DNA of 64,000 nucleotides from Salinisphaera sp. (lineage in GTDB: Bacteria > Pseudomonadota > Gammaproteobacteria > Nevskiales > Salinisphaeraceae), in contig NZ_PBYA01000004.1 in the NCBI RefSeq assembly GCF_002729955.1, forward strand, positions 75,503 to 139,502. The letters are read 5' to 3'. Position 1 is the first letter of the stretch. Each line of letters opens with the position of its first letter. The translations under genes were made by a program, and so were the position numbers. Of the stretch, positions 1 through 8,954 are shown piece by piece. The notes beneath the pieces are model-generated. The model ran no database searches. It was not told the origin of the DNA and saw only the letters and a program-made list of their open reading frames with translations.

Positions 1-15
1 CAGCTCGATGCGTTC

Positions 16-867
16 ATGCAACAGGAACGCGCCTGGGCCGGGCTGACCAGTCATACCGCCACCCTGCCCGACGGGCGCCAGATTCCGTATTCCGAGGGCG
101 GCCCCGCCAACGCCCCCACACTGATCCTGCTGCACGGCTACACCGGCGATCGCAACCACTGGAACGAAGTCGCCCGCGATCTCACCGACCGCTGGCACGT
201 CATCATTCCGGATCTGCCCGGCCACGGCGGCACGCTGCTGGCCGAGGACGCCTCGGCGGACGGCATGGCCCATACCCTGGGCAGTTTTGCCGATACCATC
301 GGCGCCCAGCGCTATGTGCTGGTCGGGCACTCCATGGGCGGCGGGGTAGCCGCGCTCTGGGCCATGGGCCGGGCGCAGCAGGTGCGCGGCCTGGTGCTTA
401 TCGACAACGCCGGCGTCTATGCCGACAATCCCTCGCCGGTCATGCAGGCCATCGCCCAGGGCGACAATCCGCTCGCCATCGAAACAACGGCCGACTACCA
501 GCGCCTGCTCGACGTCGCCATGGCCAAACCGCCGTTCATCCCCGACAGCATCCAACAGGCGCTGGCCACACGGGCCGTGGCCCACCGGGCCGATTACAAG
601 CGGGTACTCGACAGCCTGCTCAACACCCAGACCCACCTGCCGCCCAGCACCTTCCATATGGTGCTGCACTCGCTGCGCATGCCCACGCTCGTAATCTGGG
701 GCCGCAAGGACGCCATCTTCGATGTACGTGTCACCCAGGAACTGGCAGACAACCTGCCCAACGCCACGGTCACCATCTTCGACGACGTCGGCCATACGCC
801 GATCCGAGAAGCACCGCGGCGCACGGCTGTGGCGATCGATGCGTTTGTGGATGGGCTGGTCGATTGA
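16..867 (+). CDS. alpha/beta-fold hydrolase (lipase/esterase-like)
   Basis: A 283-residue alpha/beta hydrolase. The oxyanion region HGYTG (residues 40-44) is followed by the nucleophile elbow GHSMG with Ser106. Asp232 (in GRKDAIFD) and His260 (in VGHTP) complete a Ser-Asp-His triad. The pattern resembles cytosolic or membrane-attached monoacylglycerol-type lipases, but the substrate cannot be read from sequence. The reading frame stays open to the left edge (at least five more codons), so the true start may lie outside the window, and an N-terminal signal or anchor could be missing. It stands alone before a 225-bp gap and a convergent gene. Confidence 0.8.
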   Translation: MQQERAWAGLTSHTATLPDGRQIPYSEGGPANAPTLILLHGYTGDRNHWNEVARDLTDRWHVIIPDLPGHGGTLLAEDASADGMAHTLGSFADTIGAQRYVLVGHSMGGGVAALWAMGRAQQVRGLVLIDNAGVYADNPSPVMQAIAQGDNPLAIETTADYQRLLDVAMAKPPFIPDSIQQALATRAVAHRADYKRVLDSLLNTQTHLPPSTFHMVLHSLRMPTLVIWGRKDAIFDVRVTQELADNLPNATVTIFDDVGHTPIREAPRRTAVAIDAFVDGLVD

Positions 868-1092
868 TTACGCAGTCGACGTGTCGAAGGAGCCGGCGCG
901 AATTGCAAGAGCCGGGGCGGCGCTTTAGGTCTTGGTCGATAGAGCGTCGTGCCCGACGCAATACCTAAGCGGCGATCCTCGCGGCGTTTCGGAGTTAAGT
1001 ATTCCCCGGATCTGCCACCGGATATGCGGCATCACTATTCGTGCGGCGATTTTCTGGCCATGCAGCAGCAGTCATTTCATCATTGCCCAGCA

Positions 1093-2049
1093 TCAGACAG
1101 TGATCTTAACGAGATCGTCCAACGCCCTATCGATCGTCGGGTAGTCGAACCGGTAACCCGATTCCAGCGTTCTCTTGGGCTTTACGTTCTGCCCTTCCAG
1201 GAGAATGGACGCACGCTCGGCGCCCACCACGCGTTTGATCAGCCACCGTGGCGCCGCCCATACCACGGGCCGCTTGAGATGCCTCGCGAAGGCATGGGTG
1301 AACTCGTGATTGGAAACAATGCCCGGCGCGACGGCGTTGTAGCGGCCGTGCAGCTGAGGGTGGTCGATCACATGCAGCAGAATGCCCACCATGTCATCGA
1401 TATGGATCCAGGGGAACGGCTGCCTGCCATGGCCGATGGTCGCCCCCATGCCCAGACAGAAGGGCAGTCGTATGATGGGCAGAAAGCCCCGAGCGCGGCC
1501 GATTCGCCATAGCTTGCCGATATAGGACTTGCGCTCCACGGCGCCGAGCACCACGCCGATCCTCACCTGCACATGCCGTGTACGGCTCGTGTCGATACCT
1601 TCGGCAGCACGTTCCCACTGGCTGACCAGCTCGGCCGGAAAGTCGATGCCCATCGGCTCGGAGTCTTCCGTTAACTCGGGATAGGCCTGCTCACCGTCGA
1701 GCTCGGCCGTGCCGTAGAAGCATTTGCCGGCGGTGGATACGAACACGTCGGGCGGCGACGCCATGCGGTTGATCGCCGCGACCAGGGCTTCAGTTGTTTC
1801 AACGCGCGAGGCCAGCACCTCATCCCGATACGCCGGTGTCCAGCGGCGGGTAAGGTCGAGAATATGCTTGCCGGCCAGATTAACGACGGCGTCACATACG
1901 GGAAACGGCTCATCCTTCACCTGCGCCCAGGTAATTCGCCCCTCGCCAGCAAAGCGCGAAATCAGCGTCACGCGATCGCCCCGCTCGCGAAGCCGCTCCG
2001 CAAGGGCGTTACCAATGAACCCGCTGCCACCACCTATAACGACATGCAT
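1093..2049 (-). CDS. TIGR01777-type NAD-dependent epimerase (YfcH-like SDR)
   Basis: A 318-residue extended SDR protein. It begins with a Rossmann nucleotide-binding signature (GGGSGFIG, residues 7-14) and ends with the DUF1731-like tail characteristic of the YfcH/TIGR01777 family, including a PRWLIKRVVG segment and the closing GYRFDYPTIDRALDDLV. Family members are about 300 residues, so it is full length. The true substrate of this family is unknown. ATG at 2049 is used; the upstream AGAAG is a weak ribosome site. The gene lies head-on to the hydrolase and shares its direction with the AT-rich island just upstream. Confidence 0.85.
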   Translation of the reverse strand: MHVVIGGGSGFIGNALAERLRERGDRVTLISRFAGEGRITWAQVKDEPFPVCDAVVNLAGKHILDLTRRWTPAYRDEVLASRVETTEALVAAINRMASPPDVFVSTAGKCFYGTAELDGEQAYPELTEDSEPMGIDFPAELVSQWERAAEGIDTSRTRHVQVRIGVVLGAVERKSYIGKLWRIGRARGFLPIIRLPFCLGMGATIGHGRQPFPWIHIDDMVGILLHVIDHPQLHGRYNAVAPGIVSNHEFTHAFARHLKRPVVWAAPRWLIKRVVGAERASILLEGQNVKPKRTLESGYRFDYPTIDRALDDLVKITV

Positions 2050-2095
2050 AGTGCTTCTACCGGCGTCATGCCGCTCCCCGCCCTTCGCCTACTAT

Positions 2096-2566
2096 TCACG
2101 AAATTTCGTGGGCCGCGCGGCGAGAAAGATTCGTCACTATAAGCGCTATCAGCCCGACCTGAACTAGGTTATTAACGAAAATTATAAGAAGAAAATGAAA
2201 AATCCAAATAACGTCGTGTTCGGAAAAGCCAAGTATAGAAAAAAGAGAGGTTAGAACCAGGTTCACAATTACAAAAAAATAGAAAAAGAAAAACACTTCT
2301 AAATTCCCAACTCTCGCGTACTGCGCAAAAACGCTTGACCCGGCTAAGGAAAATAAAACAGTAATGATTGCAGCTAAAAAACCTAGCGATGTAAACGCGA
2401 AGCTAGCGATCAGGCTAGCCAACTCCTCGCGGTTAGATAGAAGCGCTAGTGAAATCGATGAATCATATTGCACCAATAGGCGATAGCCTGCGTAGCTAAC
2501 GGGGCCAGGCAGAAGCGTCAGAAAGCTTAGCAAGTACTTTAGGGCTCGCTTTCTTGATTTTTTCAT
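2096..2566 (-). CDS. RexB-like four-helix membrane protein
   Basis: A 156-residue integral membrane protein with a basic start (MKKSRKR) and four hydrophobic segments at roughly residues 10-30, 48-75, 88-113 and 118-147. Size, four-helix topology and position directly downstream of a RexA-like gene match lambda RexB (144 residues, four helices), the ion-channel subunit of the Rex exclusion system. In both proteins the second helix is followed by a basic or polar loop leading into an aromatic third helix. The start codon lies 71 bp inside the rexA-like reading frame. No later ATG is available, and the ribosome site is weak, suggesting translational coupling. Base composition is far more AT-rich than the surroundings. 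Identification rests on context and topology more than residue identity. Confidence 0.6.
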   Translation of the reverse strand: MKKSRKRALKYLLSFLTLLPGPVSYAGYRLLVQYDSSISLALLSNREELASLIASFAFTSLGFLAAIITVLFSLAGSSVFAQYARVGNLEVFFFFYFFVIVNLVLTSLFSILGFSEHDVIWIFHFLLIIFVNNLVQVGLIALIVTNLSRRAAHEIS

Positions 2567-3410
2567 TTTTAAAATGCTCTATAACTTTGTCTTTAAGAAC
2601 AGCATTCTCTTTCTTTTTTTTGCGAATTTCCGACCTTAGAGACTCAGCCTTCGTCGGATCGATTTGGTCAGAGACGATACCTTTTCCAGCGAGGTACATA
2701 TCGACAAGCTGAGCGCCGTTTTCGTCCTTTGCCTTAATTATCATTTTCTCTAAGCCCTTATCCGGCACTTTTTCTAGTAGCCGACCCGACGCTTCTTTAA
2801 TATCTTTTTTACGTCGAGGCTTTAAAACCAGCTCTAGAGAATCGACATCTTCGAACTCTTCCACGCTGCCGCCGATCACGCTACGCAAATCGTCGAAGAA
2901 GCTACTCTCTTTATTAATCTGAACTGATGATCGCCCGACGACAGACATAGATAATACTTCTTCGCGTGTTGACTGTTTGAGCAGCGGCATGAGCCTGAAC
3001 CGAAAACCAGATATACCCAGAATATCCAGAAGATCGTTCATAAAATTCGCAAAAGCGCTCGATTTTGGAGCCATAATCGTCGAAGCAAATCCGAGGTCTC
3101 CATCATCAACGATGAGATAAGATGCAAACCCTAAATGCTCGCCTGCTCGCAACATAGCCCCGATTTCAGACACACTAAAATCTTGAGATTGAATTTTCTT
3201 AACGATATCGCTGTCTCGAGTTATGACAAAAAGGTAAAACCCGCGAGACTCCTTTAACAAAAATAGCTTTTCCCCTCCGTGCGTAAAGCTATTTTTTTGT
3301 TTTTTGTTATCCCATTGTACAAAATTATCCAATAAGGGCCTTAGATCAAAGGCATATTTTTGCCCGTCTTTTAGACGCTCAAACGCATAACCAAAATAGG
3401 AAACTTTCAT
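2496..3410 (-). CDS. RexA-like protein of a Rex-type phage exclusion system
   Basis: A 304-residue soluble protein that I align by eye with lambda RexA (279 residues). Shared blocks are: an LGF-S-L-V-E/D-GD-IGFA core here at residues 93-109; a PLxxxTxxxVxxMxxxGR stretch at 142-160; the DSLxxVxKPxxKxDIK segment at 190-205; and the RAKDExG...YLxxKG block at 227-244. RexA senses phage DNA-protein complexes and triggers the RexB channel. Here a Lys/Glu-rich C-terminal extension (residues 255-304) follows the RexA-like part. ATG at 3410 is preceded by AGAGAG, a good ribosome site. The gene is AT-rich and stands alone with the RexB-like gene, without neighbouring phage genes. Confidence in homology is high; function is inferred. 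Confidence 0.78.
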   Translation of the reverse strand: MKVSYFGYAFERLKDGQKYAFDLRPLLDNFVQWDNKKQKNSFTHGGEKLFLLKESRGFYLFVITRDSDIVKKIQSQDFSVSEIGAMLRAGEHLGFASYLIVDDGDLGFASTIMAPKSSAFANFMNDLLDILGISGFRFRLMPLLKQSTREEVLSMSVVGRSSVQINKESSFFDDLRSVIGGSVEEFEDVDSLELVLKPRRKKDIKEASGRLLEKVPDKGLEKMIIKAKDENGAQLVDMYLAGKGIVSDQIDPTKAESLRSEIRKKKKENAVLKDKVIEHFKNEKIKKASPKVLAKLSDASAWPR

Positions 3411-3570
3411 ACTACTCTCTTTAGTTTTTTTGATTTCATCGGGATAAACAAGGCAAATCTAACCTTTCATACCCCCTTGTTCTGCGCATAAATTTGTAAC
3501 CGTGACGCTGCGCGATCTTGCTCACTAGACACCGCCCCCCGCCGCGTCAAACCGTGTCAAACCGCGTCAG

Positions 3571-3816
3571 TTACTGCCTCCCTCGCCGACACCGCAAGAA
3601 TCCGGCATCGGTAACATTGCTCGACCCTGCGGAACATTGTTCCTCTAAACAACGCGCCGCAACGGTGATCCGTTGCGGCGGGCTGTTGATTAGTCGCTGC
3701 AGGGCAGCCTGATCGAAGCTGCCCACTGCGCGGCCGACCGCGCTGGCGGGGTCGGCCTGTGCAGCCGTGGTGGCGCCGGCGAGTAACGCCAGCGCGGTAA
3801 GCAGTCGATAGTTCAT
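3571..3816 (-). CDS. small exported protein of unknown function
   Basis: An 81-residue protein starting at ATG 3816, directly preceded by GAGGGG, a strong ribosome site; a longer in-frame ORF upstream of that ATG has no such site. Residues 1-20 form a signal peptide (MNYRLLTALALLAG then a small-residue cleavage region near AAQA-DP). The mature part of about 60 residues contains three cysteines and a basic tail. I do not recognise a family. It lies upstream of the RexAB-like island on the same strand, separated by 160 bp. Confidence 0.55.
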   Translation of the reverse strand: MNYRLLTALALLAGATTAAQADPASAVGRAVGSFDQAALQRLINSPPQRITVAARCLEEQCSAGSSNVTDAGFLRCRRGRQ

Positions 3817-4350
3817 GATCCCCCTCGTCTCACGCGGCGACTTGCCGCGGGCCGGCTTAGCGCCCAGGCGCCCTCTAGGCCGAAGCCGCAACATTCCATA
3901 AAACGCTTGGCGAAGGAAGGCTCGCTCGAGCAGGCCGTTATTCGCCATTCGTCGCAGAGGGTCGCCCGATGCATGGGTTTTCAATGGATCCGGTTATTAC
4001 CGCAGGGGGTTTGCTTCCCTGATTTTGGCGGGCAGAGCCCGGCGGCAAAGGAGTAATGCTGTTGCAACGCGCAGGCCCGATCGCCGAAGCGCCACCTGGG
4101 GTTGGCACTTGAGCCGAGCCCAGCCAGGGGCCGAGGCGGCGGCTTCACTCGCCCTCTCTGCATACCGTTGCTGCCCTTGCACGAGTCAAATGAATACGCG
4201 CGCCAACCTTGCTTACTCATGGATCACTACACCGGTCCGGCATGCCGACACGCCGGCCTTAGACGATTGTCTACTGTGCTCGATCAAAATTGTATCCAAT
4301 CATGACGACGGTTAGTATCCAGATAACCGTTTACCGAGCGATACCCGACG
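3817..4350. other. intergenic region, no gene recognised
   Basis: These 534 bases separate the small exported protein from the ureide operon. The left part holds only GC-rich shadow frames without a ribosome site. The last 60 bases hold the probable control region of the ureide operon, described separately. Confidence 0.6.
4289..4330 (+). promoter_or_regulatory. putative operator/promoter of the ureide operon
   Basis: Two inverted repeats lie 21-62 bases before the allE start. ATTGTATCCAAT (4289-4300) differs by one base from ATTGTATACAAT, a form typical of operators bound by FCD-type GntR regulators. Then ACGGTTA-N9-TAACCGT (4308-4330) has perfect 7-base arms. A weak promoter reading is TTGTAT (4290-4295), a 17-base spacer and TAGTAT (4313-4318), which would place both repeats over promoter elements. 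The GntR gene encoded in the operon is the obvious candidate ligand-responsive binder; this is inference. Confidence 0.45.
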
Positions 4351-5199
4351 ATGACAGCCCGCAGCTATGCTTTTCCGCCCGGCGGCCTGCCGCCGCAGAC
4401 TGATCGCACGGTCGATCGCGCCGTGTTCAAGACGGCTTATGCGGTGATCCCGGCCGGGGTGATGCGCGATATCGTGACCAGCCAGCTGCCACACTGGCGG
4501 GATACGCGGGCCTGGATCCTGGCCCGGCCGCTGTCCGGCTTTGCCGAGACGTTTGCCCAGTACGCGATGGAGGTCGCGCCCGGCGGCGGCTGCGATCAGG
4601 GCGAACCAGAAGCGGGCGTGGAAGGGGTGTTGTTCGTGCTGTCCGGCGGTGGGCAGCTCACGCTTGGCGGCGATACACATGCACTGTGTGCCGGCAGCTA
4701 CGTGTTCCTGGCGCCCGATGCCGCGTGGTCGCTGCACAACGACGGCGACGAGCCGCTGCGTTTTCAGTGGATCCGCAAGGCCTACGAGCCGGTGGCCGAC
4801 ATCGCCGCGCCCGCCTCGTTCGTGACCCATGATGACAACGTGGCGCCCACGCCCATGCCGGACTGCAACGGCGTATGGGCGACCACGCGCTTTGTGGATG
4901 CCGACGATCTGTCGCACGACATGCACGTGACGATCGTGACCTTCGAGCCGGGCGGCGTGATTCCGTTTTCGGAAACGCATGTCATGGAGCACGGCCTGTA
5001 CGTGCTCGAAGGCAAGGCGATCTACCAGCTCAATGAAGACTGGGTGGAGGTCGAGGCCGGCGACTTCATGTGGCTGCGCGCCTTCTGCCCCCAGGCCTGT
5101 TATGCCGCCGGGCCGGGGCGTTTTCGCTACCTGCTCTACAAGGACGTGAACCGCCACCCGCGCATGGACGTGCTGGGCCGACCGGGAGCCGGCGCATGA
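4351..5199 (+). CDS. allE: (S)-ureidoglycine aminohydrolase
   Basis: A 282-residue bicupin enzyme that releases ammonia from (S)-ureidoglycine to give (S)-ureidoglycolate in allantoin degradation. The N-terminal cupin (about residues 60-150) carries EGVLFVLSGGGQL. The C-terminal cupin (about 190-270) carries the metal-ligand cluster around ETHVMEHGLYVLEG, where Glu and His residues bind manganese in characterised homologues. Length matches AllE/YlbA. It is the first gene of the operon, and its TGA overlaps the ATG of the regulator by four bases. Neighbours PuuE and AllA act on either side of its step. Confidence 0.9.
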   Translation: MTARSYAFPPGGLPPQTDRTVDRAVFKTAYAVIPAGVMRDIVTSQLPHWRDTRAWILARPLSGFAETFAQYAMEVAPGGGCDQGEPEAGVEGVLFVLSGGGQLTLGGDTHALCAGSYVFLAPDAAWSLHNDGDEPLRFQWIRKAYEPVADIAAPASFVTHDDNVAPTPMPDCNGVWATTRFVDADDLSHDMHVTIVTFEPGGVIPFSETHVMEHGLYVLEGKAIYQLNEDWVEVEAGDFMWLRAFCPQACYAAGPGRFRYLLYKDVNRHPRMDVLGRPGAGA

Positions 5200-5888
5200 G
5201 CGAAGATCAGGACAAGACGCTGCCGGTCGATCGCCGTATCGAGGCGGACATCACCCGCGCGATCTACGACCAGCGCATGCCGCCGGGCACGCGCCTGTCG
5301 GAAGAACGCCTGGGCGAGCTCTATGACGTGAGCCGTACGGTGGTACGCAAGGCGCTATTTCAACTATCCAGCCGCAAGCTGGTGGAAATTCGGGCCAACC
5401 GCGGCGCGCGTGTGGCCCAGCCGAGTGCGGCCCAGGCCCGTGAGGTGTTCGCTGCCCGCGCCACCCTCGAAGCGGCCATGCTGGAAGAGAGCATGACGCG
5501 CCTCACCCCGGCGGATATCGACGCCCTGCGCGCCACGCTGGCCCACGATCACGACACGCCCACCAACGAGACAGACGCGGCCGAGTCCATCGCCGAATCC
5601 GGCGATTTTCACAAGGCGCTGGCGCGGCTGCACGGCAATCCGATACTGCAGGAATTTCTCGACGAGTTGATCGGCCAAACCTCGCTGATCATTGCCCTGT
5701 ATCGCCCGCGCGAAGCCGAGCTGTGCTCGCACGCTGCCCACGGTGAACTGCTGGATGCCATCGAAGCCGGCGATGCCGCCCGCGCACGCGAAACGATGCA
5801 CGAACACCTGATGGACTGCCTCGACGCGCTGGCACTCGAGCCACCGCCTGCCGATGCCCTGGCCGACATGCTCGGGCGCGCCCGCTAA
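5196..5888 (+). CDS. GntR/FCD-family transcriptional regulator of ureide genes
   Basis: A 230-residue regulator. The N-terminal winged helix (about residues 12-75) contains the GntR signature PPGTRLSEERLGELYDVSR. The C-terminal FCD domain has the expected acid and histidine residues for a metal or effector site (GDFHKAL, then SHAAHGELLDAIEAGD and TMHEHL). The ATG chosen lies in the ATGA overlap with allE, indicating translational coupling. Position inside the ureide operon argues for local control by allantoin or a breakdown product, probably through the repeats at 4289-4330. Confidence 0.85.
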   Translation: MSEDQDKTLPVDRRIEADITRAIYDQRMPPGTRLSEERLGELYDVSRTVVRKALFQLSSRKLVEIRANRGARVAQPSAAQAREVFAARATLEAAMLEESMTRLTPADIDALRATLAHDHDTPTNETDAAESIAESGDFHKALARLHGNPILQEFLDELIGQTSLIIALYRPREAELCSHAAHGELLDAIEAGDAARARETMHEHLMDCLDALALEPPPADALADMLGRAR

Positions 5889-5928
5889 GGCGCGACCGCC
5901 AACCCGTTTACCCCACCGGACCGTTGCC

Positions 5929-6861
5929 ATGAGCGAAACCGATACCGACCGTTCCTACCCCCGCGATCTCGTCGGCTATGCCGGCCAGCCGCCGCATGCC
6001 CAGTGGCCGGGCAATGCCCGCATCGCGGTGCAGTTCGTCATCAACTACGAAGAAGGCGCGGAGAACAACATCCTTCACGGCGATGCTGCCTCCGAGGCTT
6101 TTCTCTCGGAAATGGTGGGCACCGACGCCCGCGAAGGCGTGCGCCACATGAGCATGGAATGGCTTTACGAGTACGGCAGCCGGGCCGGCTTCTGGCGGCT
6201 GCTGCGCCTGTTCACCGAGCGCGAGCTGACCGCCACCGTGTTTGCCGTAGGCATGGCCCTGGAACGCAACCCCCAGGCCGCCCGGGCGATGGTGGATGCC
6301 GGCTTCGAGATCGCCTCCCACGGCTGGCGCTGGATCGACTACCAATACGTGGACGAAGCCACCGAGCGCGAGCATATCGCCAAGGCGGTGGATGCCATCG
6401 AGCGCACCACCGGCCAGACGCCCGTGGGCTGGTATACCGGCCGCTGCGGGCCGAACACGCGCCGGCTGGTGGCCGAACACGGCGGCTTTCTCTACGACGC
6501 CGATTCCTATGCCGACGACCTGCCCTACTGGGAAGACGTCGACGGCGAGCCGCAGCTGATCGTGCCCTACACGCTGGATACCAACGACATGCGCTTTGTG
6601 GCCCCGCAGGGCTTCAACAGCGGCGAGCAGTTCTACAACTATCTGAAGGACGCCTTCGACGTGCTGTATGCCGAGGGCGAAACGGCACCGAAGATGCTGT
6701 CGATCGGCCTGCATTGCCGCGTGGCCGGCCGCCCGGCGCGCGCCGCCGCGGTGGCCCGTTTTCTGGACTACGTGCGTTCGCACGACGACGCCTGGGTGTG
6801 CCAGCGCCAGGAGATCGCGCGTCATTGGCGCAAGACCCATCCCTACAACGCCAAAGCATAA
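5929..6861 (+). CDS. puuE: allantoinase, cofactor-independent PuuE type
   Basis: A 310-residue polysaccharide-deacetylase-fold enzyme opening the ring of (S)-allantoin to allantoate. It follows the Pseudomonas PuuE pattern closely: YPRDLVGY near the start, NYEEGAENNILHGD, MEWLYEYGSRAGFWR, SHGWRWIDYQY, GWYTGRCGPNTRRLV, LPYTLDTNDMRF-like and LSIGLHCR, with the usual end THPY. This family is unrelated to metal-dependent AllB. ATG at 5929 is 41 bases after the regulator stop. Family length is about 308, so the protein is complete. Confidence 0.93.
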   Translation: MSETDTDRSYPRDLVGYAGQPPHAQWPGNARIAVQFVINYEEGAENNILHGDAASEAFLSEMVGTDAREGVRHMSMEWLYEYGSRAGFWRLLRLFTERELTATVFAVGMALERNPQAARAMVDAGFEIASHGWRWIDYQYVDEATEREHIAKAVDAIERTTGQTPVGWYTGRCGPNTRRLVAEHGGFLYDADSYADDLPYWEDVDGEPQLIVPYTLDTNDMRFVAPQGFNSGEQFYNYLKDAFDVLYAEGETAPKMLSIGLHCRVAGRPARAAAVARFLDYVRSHDDAWVCQRQEIARHWRKTHPYNAKA

Positions 6862-6909
6862 CGAGGCCGCGTTCGCGACCCGACACAAGACGAAATCGGA
6901 GGAGCCCCG

Positions 6910-7449
6910 ATGCCCGACAACACCCGGCCCGACCGGCCTGCACGACTGCAGGCCGAGCCGCTGCGCGCCGACACCTTCGCGCCGTTCGGCGACGTGATCG
7001 AATCCACCACTACGCCGAACGCCATCAATCAGGGCATGGGCGAGCGCTTTGCCGACCTGGCCACGCTCGAGCTGAACGCCGAGGGCGGCCGCCCGACCAT
7101 CAGCCGCATGCGCTGCCAGCCGGAACCCCTGCCGGTGCCCCTGCGCCTGATGGAACGCCATCCGCTATCCAGCCAGGCCTTCGTGCCGGTCGATGGCCAG
7201 CGCTATATCGTGGTGGTCGCACCCGCCGGCGATGCGCCCACGCCCGAATCGCTGCGGGCGTTCGTCGCCACGGGCGCACAGGGCATCAACTACCGGCGCG
7301 GCGTGTGGCATCACCCCATGATCGCCCTCGATGACGTCTGCGAGTTCTTGGAGGTCCACCGCGCCGGGCCCGAAGCCAACTGCGACGAAGTCCCGCTTGA
7401 CGTGTCGATGACGGTGGACGTGGCCGACGCCACGGGAGGCCAGCAATGA
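6910..7449 (+). CDS. allA: ureidoglycolate lyase
   Basis: A 179-residue AllA-family cupin-like enzyme that splits ureidoglycolate into glyoxylate and urea. Typical elements are the opening LQAEPLRADTFAPFGDV, HPLSSQAFVPVDGQRYIVVVAP in the middle, and GINYRRGVWHHPMIAL with the active-site histidines. A strong ribosome site (CGGAGGAG) precedes the ATG. The stop overlaps the permease start (ATGA). With AllE and PuuE it accounts for most of the route from allantoin to glyoxylate. Confidence 0.9.
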   Translation: MPDNTRPDRPARLQAEPLRADTFAPFGDVIESTTTPNAINQGMGERFADLATLELNAEGGRPTISRMRCQPEPLPVPLRLMERHPLSSQAFVPVDGQRYIVVVAPAGDAPTPESLRAFVATGAQGINYRRGVWHHPMIALDDVCEFLEVHRAGPEANCDEVPLDVSMTVDVADATGGQQ

Positions 7450-8954
7450 ACGAGCACGCCGCCACCCCATCTGACGCCGCAGCGGACTACACCGGCCGCC
7501 CGGCCGATGTGCCCAAGCCCAGCCCGCGGCTGTACAACAACGACCTCGCTCCCGTACAGCGCGACTTTCGTCCCTGGGGCGCCTACAGCGTGTTCACCCT
7601 GTGGGCGAACGACGTACACAGCCTGGGCAACTACACTTTTGCCATCGGCCTGTTCGCGTTGGGCCTGGGCGCCTGGCAAATCCTCACCACCATGCTCATC
7701 GGCGGGCTGGTGCTGTTTTTCATGCTTACCCTCTCGGGCTTCGTCGGCGAGCGCACGGGCGTGCCCTTTCCGGTCATGAGCCGGATCGCCTTCGGCATTC
7801 ACGGCGGGCGTATCGCCGCCATTGCCCGCGGCGCGGTGGCCATCGTCTGGTTCGGCATTCAGACGTTCCTGGCCGCCGAAGTCCTCAACGTGGTGCTGGT
7901 GACGCTCGCCCCCGGCCTGGCGTCGCTGGAACAGACCCAGGTGCTGGGCCTGTCGCTGCTGGGCTGGATCTCTTTTTCCGCATTGTGGCTGCTGCAGGTA
8001 ATCATCGTGAGCTATGGCATGGCCATGGTGCGCCGCTATGTGTCGCTCGCCGGCCCGGTCATTCTCACCACCATGGCATTGCTGGCGATCTGGGTACTCG
8101 CCCAGGCCGACTTCACCATGGCCTGGTCCATTGACGAGCCGCTCACGGGTGCGGCGATGTGGCAGAAGATATTCGCCGGCGCCGGGCTGTGGGTGGTCAT
8201 CTATGCCACCTTCGCGCTGAACTTCAGTGACTTCACCCGCTGTGCCAAGAGCCGGCGTGCGATCGTGGTGGGCAATCTGGCCGGTATTCCGCTCAACATG
8301 ATGCTGTTCGCAGCAATCGTGGTGGTGCTGGCCGGCGCCCAGTTCCAGATCGACGGCCAGATCATCCAGAGCCCGGCGGATATCGTCAGCAGCATGGCCC
8401 AGCCCTGGCTGCAGATCCCGGCCAGCCTGGCGCTGATCGTGCTCACCGTGGCGGTAAATCTGGTCGCCAACTTCGTGGCCCCGATCTACACCCTGGCCGA
8501 TATCGCCCCGCGCGCGCTCAACTTCAAGCGCGCGGGCGTGATCAGCGCGGTGCTGGGCGCAGTGATTCTGCCGTGGAATCTCTACAACAGCCCGCTGGTG
8601 ATCGAGTATTTCCTGGGCGGCCTGGGTGCCGTGCTCGGGCCGTTCTTCGGCGTGATCATGGCCGACTACTGGCTGCTGCGCCGCGAGCGGGTGAACGTTC
8701 CCGATCTCTACAGCGAACGCCCGGACGGCGACTATCACTACACCGGCGGCATCAACCGCCGTGCCTTCGCCGCCCTGGCCCCTTCGGCCGTGGTGGCGGT
8801 GGTGATCGCCCTCGTGCCCGCCTTCGAAAGCGTGGCCGGCTTTTCCTGGTTCTTCGGTGCGGCGATCGCGGCCGTGCTGTACCTGCTGTTCATGCCGCGC
8901 GGCCAGCGCTTCAACGACGTCAGCGGCGCGGGCATCTCCCGCCCCGGTATCTAA
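7446..8954 (+). CDS. NCS1-family permease, probably allantoin or related ureide/purine
   Basis: A 502-residue membrane protein of the nucleobase-cation symport 1 family with about twelve hydrophobic segments. The NCS1 hallmark YNNDLAPV...RPWGAYSVFTLWANDVHSLGNY starts near residue 28, and GVPFPVMSRIAFGIHGG follows near residue 100. Family members import uracil, cytosine, allantoin or hydantoins with a cation. The ATGA overlap with allA and the operon content favour allantoin as substrate, by inference. The TAA stop is followed immediately by the left end of a MITE-like element. Confidence 0.85.
   Translation: MNEHAATPSDAAADYTGRPADVPKPSPRLYNNDLAPVQRDFRPWGAYSVFTLWANDVHSLGNYTFAIGLFALGLGAWQILTTMLIGGLVLFFMLTLSGFVGERTGVPFPVMSRIAFGIHGGRIAAIARGAVAIVWFGIQTFLAAEVLNVVLVTLAPGLASLEQTQVLGLSLLGWISFSALWLLQVIIVSYGMAMVRRYVSLAGPVILTTMALLAIWVLAQADFTMAWSIDEPLTGAAMWQKIFAGAGLWVVIYATFALNFSDFTRCAKSRRAIVVGNLAGIPLNMMLFAAIVVVLAGAQFQIDGQIIQSPADIVSSMAQPWLQIPASLALIVLTVAVNLVANFVAPIYTLADIAPRALNFKRAGVISAVLGAVILPWNLYNSPLVIEYFLGGLGAVLGPFFGVIMADYWLLRRERVNVPDLYSERPDGDYHYTGGINRRAFAALAPSAVVAVVIALVPAFESVAGFSWFFGAAIAAVLYLLFMPRGQRFNDVSGAGISRPGI

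Noticed and set aside
2096..3480. A prophage around the RexAB-like genes
   Set aside because: No integrase, repressor, att-like repeat or structural gene is visible on either side; neighbours are ordinary chromosomal genes.
7311..8738. 475-codon open frame on the minus strand
   Set aside because: Antisense to the NCS1 permease and rich in His/Gln/Arg; typical GC-rich shadow.
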